Source: an uncultured Faecalibacterium sp.
GTDB taxonomy: Bacteria; Bacillota; Clostridia; Oscillospirales; Ruminococcaceae
DNA length: 13,470 nt
Reading direction: 5' to 3'
Assembly: GCA_934526125.1 (NCBI GenBank)
Contig: CAKSZU010000058.1
Span: 1 to 13,470 of the forward strand
Shown: positions 12,193 to 13,470 of the stretch, in pieces
Position numbering within the stretch: position 1 is the stretch's first letter
Layout: each line of letters starts with the position of its first letter
Position numbers and translations under genes: made by a program
Notes under the pieces: model-generated
Told to the model about the DNA's origin: nothing
Database searches by the model: none
Seen by the model: the letters and a program-made list of their open reading frames with translations, nothing else

Positions 12193-13470
12193 TCACAGCA
12201 GGACGTATTTCAGGATGAACAGAATGGTCAGCACATACATCAGGGGGCTGATCTTCTTCTCCTTGGCCTTGCCGGTGATGAGGTTCAGCAGGGTCCAGGA
12301 GATGACGCCGATGGCGATGCCCTCAGAGATGCTGTATGCAGTAGGCATTGCCAGGATGGTCAGGAAGGCGGGGATGCCCTCGGCCGGGTCGTCGAACTCG
12401 ATCTTCAGGGCAGAGCCCATCATGTAGAAGCCCACGATGATCAGGGCCGGTGCGGTGGCGAAGCTGGGGATGGTCAGGAACAGGGGGCTGAACACCACAG
12501 CCAGCAGGAACAGTACGCCGGTGGTCATGCTGGTCAGGCCGGTGCGGCCGCCCTCGGTGACGCCGGAAGCACTCTCGACGAAGGTGGTGGTAGTGGAGGT
12601 GCCCAGAACGGCACCGGCGCAGGTGGCGATGGAGTCGGCCAACAGGGCGCCCTTGATGTTGGGCAGCTTGCCCTCTTCATCCAGCATATCGGCCTTGGAT
12701 GCCACACCGATCAGGGTGCCCAGGGTATCGAACAGGTCCACGAAGAGGAAGGAGAACATGACGGCAAAGAAGTTCAGGATGCCGACACCGGAGAAATCCG
12801 TCTTGAACACCTGACCGAAGGTCTTGCCCAGAGCGGAGAAGTCGAAGCTGATGAAGCTGGTGGGGATAACGCTGTACATCCCGGCATCGGGGTTGGGGAT
12901 GTAGATGCCGGTCAGCTCGCAGAGGATGCCCAGCACCCAGGTGATCAGGATGCCGTACAGAATGCCGCCCTTGACCTTCTTGACCAGCAGAACGGCGGTG
13001 ATCAGGACACCCACCAGTGCCAGGATGGCACCCACGCCGATGCTGTGGAAGGTCTCGCCCTTGAAGTGCTGGTAGGTCACCAGCGTGGAGTCGCTGTTGA
13101 CGATCAGCTTGGCGTTCTGCAGGCCGACGAAGGCAACGAACAGGCCGATGCCCACGCTGACCGCGCTCTTCAGGGTCATGGGGATGGCGTTGAAGATGGC
13201 CTCACGCACATTGGTCAGGCTCAGGATGATGAAGATGATGCCCTCCACAAAGACGGCCATCAGGGCCAGCTGCCAGCTGTAGCCCATGGTCAGGACGACC
13301 GTGTAGGAGAAGTAGGCGTTCAGACCCATGCCGGGAGCCAGCGCAAAGGGGTAATTTGCCAGCAGGGCCATCAGGGCCGTGCCGACAAAGGAAGCCAGCG
13401 AGGTGGCGATCAGGACCGCATTGGCATCCATGCCCGAAGCGGACAGGATGCTGGGGTTGACCGCAAGGAT
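12193..13470 (-). CDS. NCS2 family guanine/hypoxanthine permease (AzgA/PbuG type), 5' end missing
   Basis: An integral membrane proton-coupled importer of purine bases. 425 residues are visible; the N-terminal roughly 30-60 residues lie beyond the right edge. The frame is open to the edge, beginning ILAVNPSILSASGMDANAV, a family block just after the first membrane helix, so the ATG at 13431 is internal and not the start. Family hallmarks are ALAPGMGLNAYFSY (about 43-56 of the visible part), FVDLFDTLGTLIGVASKADM, GTSTTTTFVESASGVTEGGR and a hydrophobic C-terminus ending ILFILKYVLL. Many membrane helices are evident. The substrate (guanine, hypoxanthine or adenine) is inferred from the AzgA-like subgroup, not from a diagnostic residue. 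A purine riboswitch would be expected upstream, outside the window. It is convergent with the J-domain gene. Confidence 0.94.
   Translation of the reverse strand: MLAVNPSILSASGMDANAVLIATSLASFVGTALMALLANYPFALAPGMGLNAYFSYTVVLTMGYSWQLALMAVFVEGIIFIILSLTNVREAIFNAIPMTLKSAVSVGIGLFVAFVGLQNAKLIVNSDSTLVTYQHFKGETFHSIGVGAILALVGVLITAVLLVKKVKGGILYGILITWVLGILCELTGIYIPNPDAGMYSVIPTSFISFDFSALGKTFGQVFKTDFSGVGILNFFAVMFSFLFVDLFDTLGTLIGVASKADMLDEEGKLPNIKGALLADSIATCAGAVLGTSTTTTFVESASGVTEGGRTGLTSMTTGVLFLLAVVFSPLFLTIPSFATAPALIIVGFYMMGSALKIEFDDPAEGIPAFLTILAMPTAYSISEGIAIGVISWTLLNLITGKAKEKKISPLMYVLTILFILKYVLL

Noticed and set aside
13085..13431. Internal ATG at 13431 as the start of the permease
   Set aside because: The frame continues to the window edge and the upstream codons encode a conserved NCS2 block (AVNPSILSASG), so the real start lies outside the window.

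Overview
The window looks like chromosomal DNA from a GC-rich Clostridia bacterium, most likely Oscillospiraceae close to Faecalibacterium or Gemmiger. This is an inference from three things: strong G/C preference at third codon positions, Firmicutes-type gene content (a division PBP with PASTA domains, DUF5685, an AzgA-type purine permease), and intrinsic terminators with A/T-rich sigma-A-like promoters. No mobile element, CRISPR array, tRNA or rRNA was seen. Coding density is high and there is no gene-free stretch above 300 bases.

Left arm, minus strand (1-5351): a division and cell-wall (dcw) operon read right to left as rsmH, ftsL-like, class B PBP (ftsI type) and murF. murF runs off the left edge. 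A convincing extended -10 promoter lies upstream of rsmH inside a 21-bp dyad. An intrinsic-terminator-like hairpin sits between ftsL and the PBP gene. No mraZ precedes rsmH.

Middle, minus strand (5387-6584): a two-gene unit, rsmD followed by a coiled-coil protein gene that overlaps it by 4 bp. It has a near-consensus promoter and its own terminator. A back-to-back promoter drives an iron-sulfur-flavoprotein-like NAD(P)H:FMN reductase on the plus strand (6675-7295).

Right half, plus strand: an 804-residue cytoplasmic GH2 glycosidase (7471-9885). Its nucleophile motif is intact, but glycine occupies the position of the acid/base glutamate. Next comes a compact set: a small membrane protein with a zinc ribbon, a DUF5685 protein 3 bp downstream, and, after a short terminator/promoter gap, a J-domain protein with a Q/G/F-rich linker and a hydrophobic Cys-cluster C-terminus. 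A 32-nt perfect palindrome ends this block and also the convergent minus-strand purine permease gene, which is cut by the right edge.

The items most worth a second look are the GH2 active-site substitution, the zinc-ribbon/DUF5685/J-domain set, and the two regulatory structures in the dcw operon (promoter dyad and ftsL-PBP hairpin). Nothing in the window proves a wholly new system. The zinc-ribbon/DUF5685/J-domain set is the best candidate for an uncharacterised membrane-associated chaperone or metalloprotein module.
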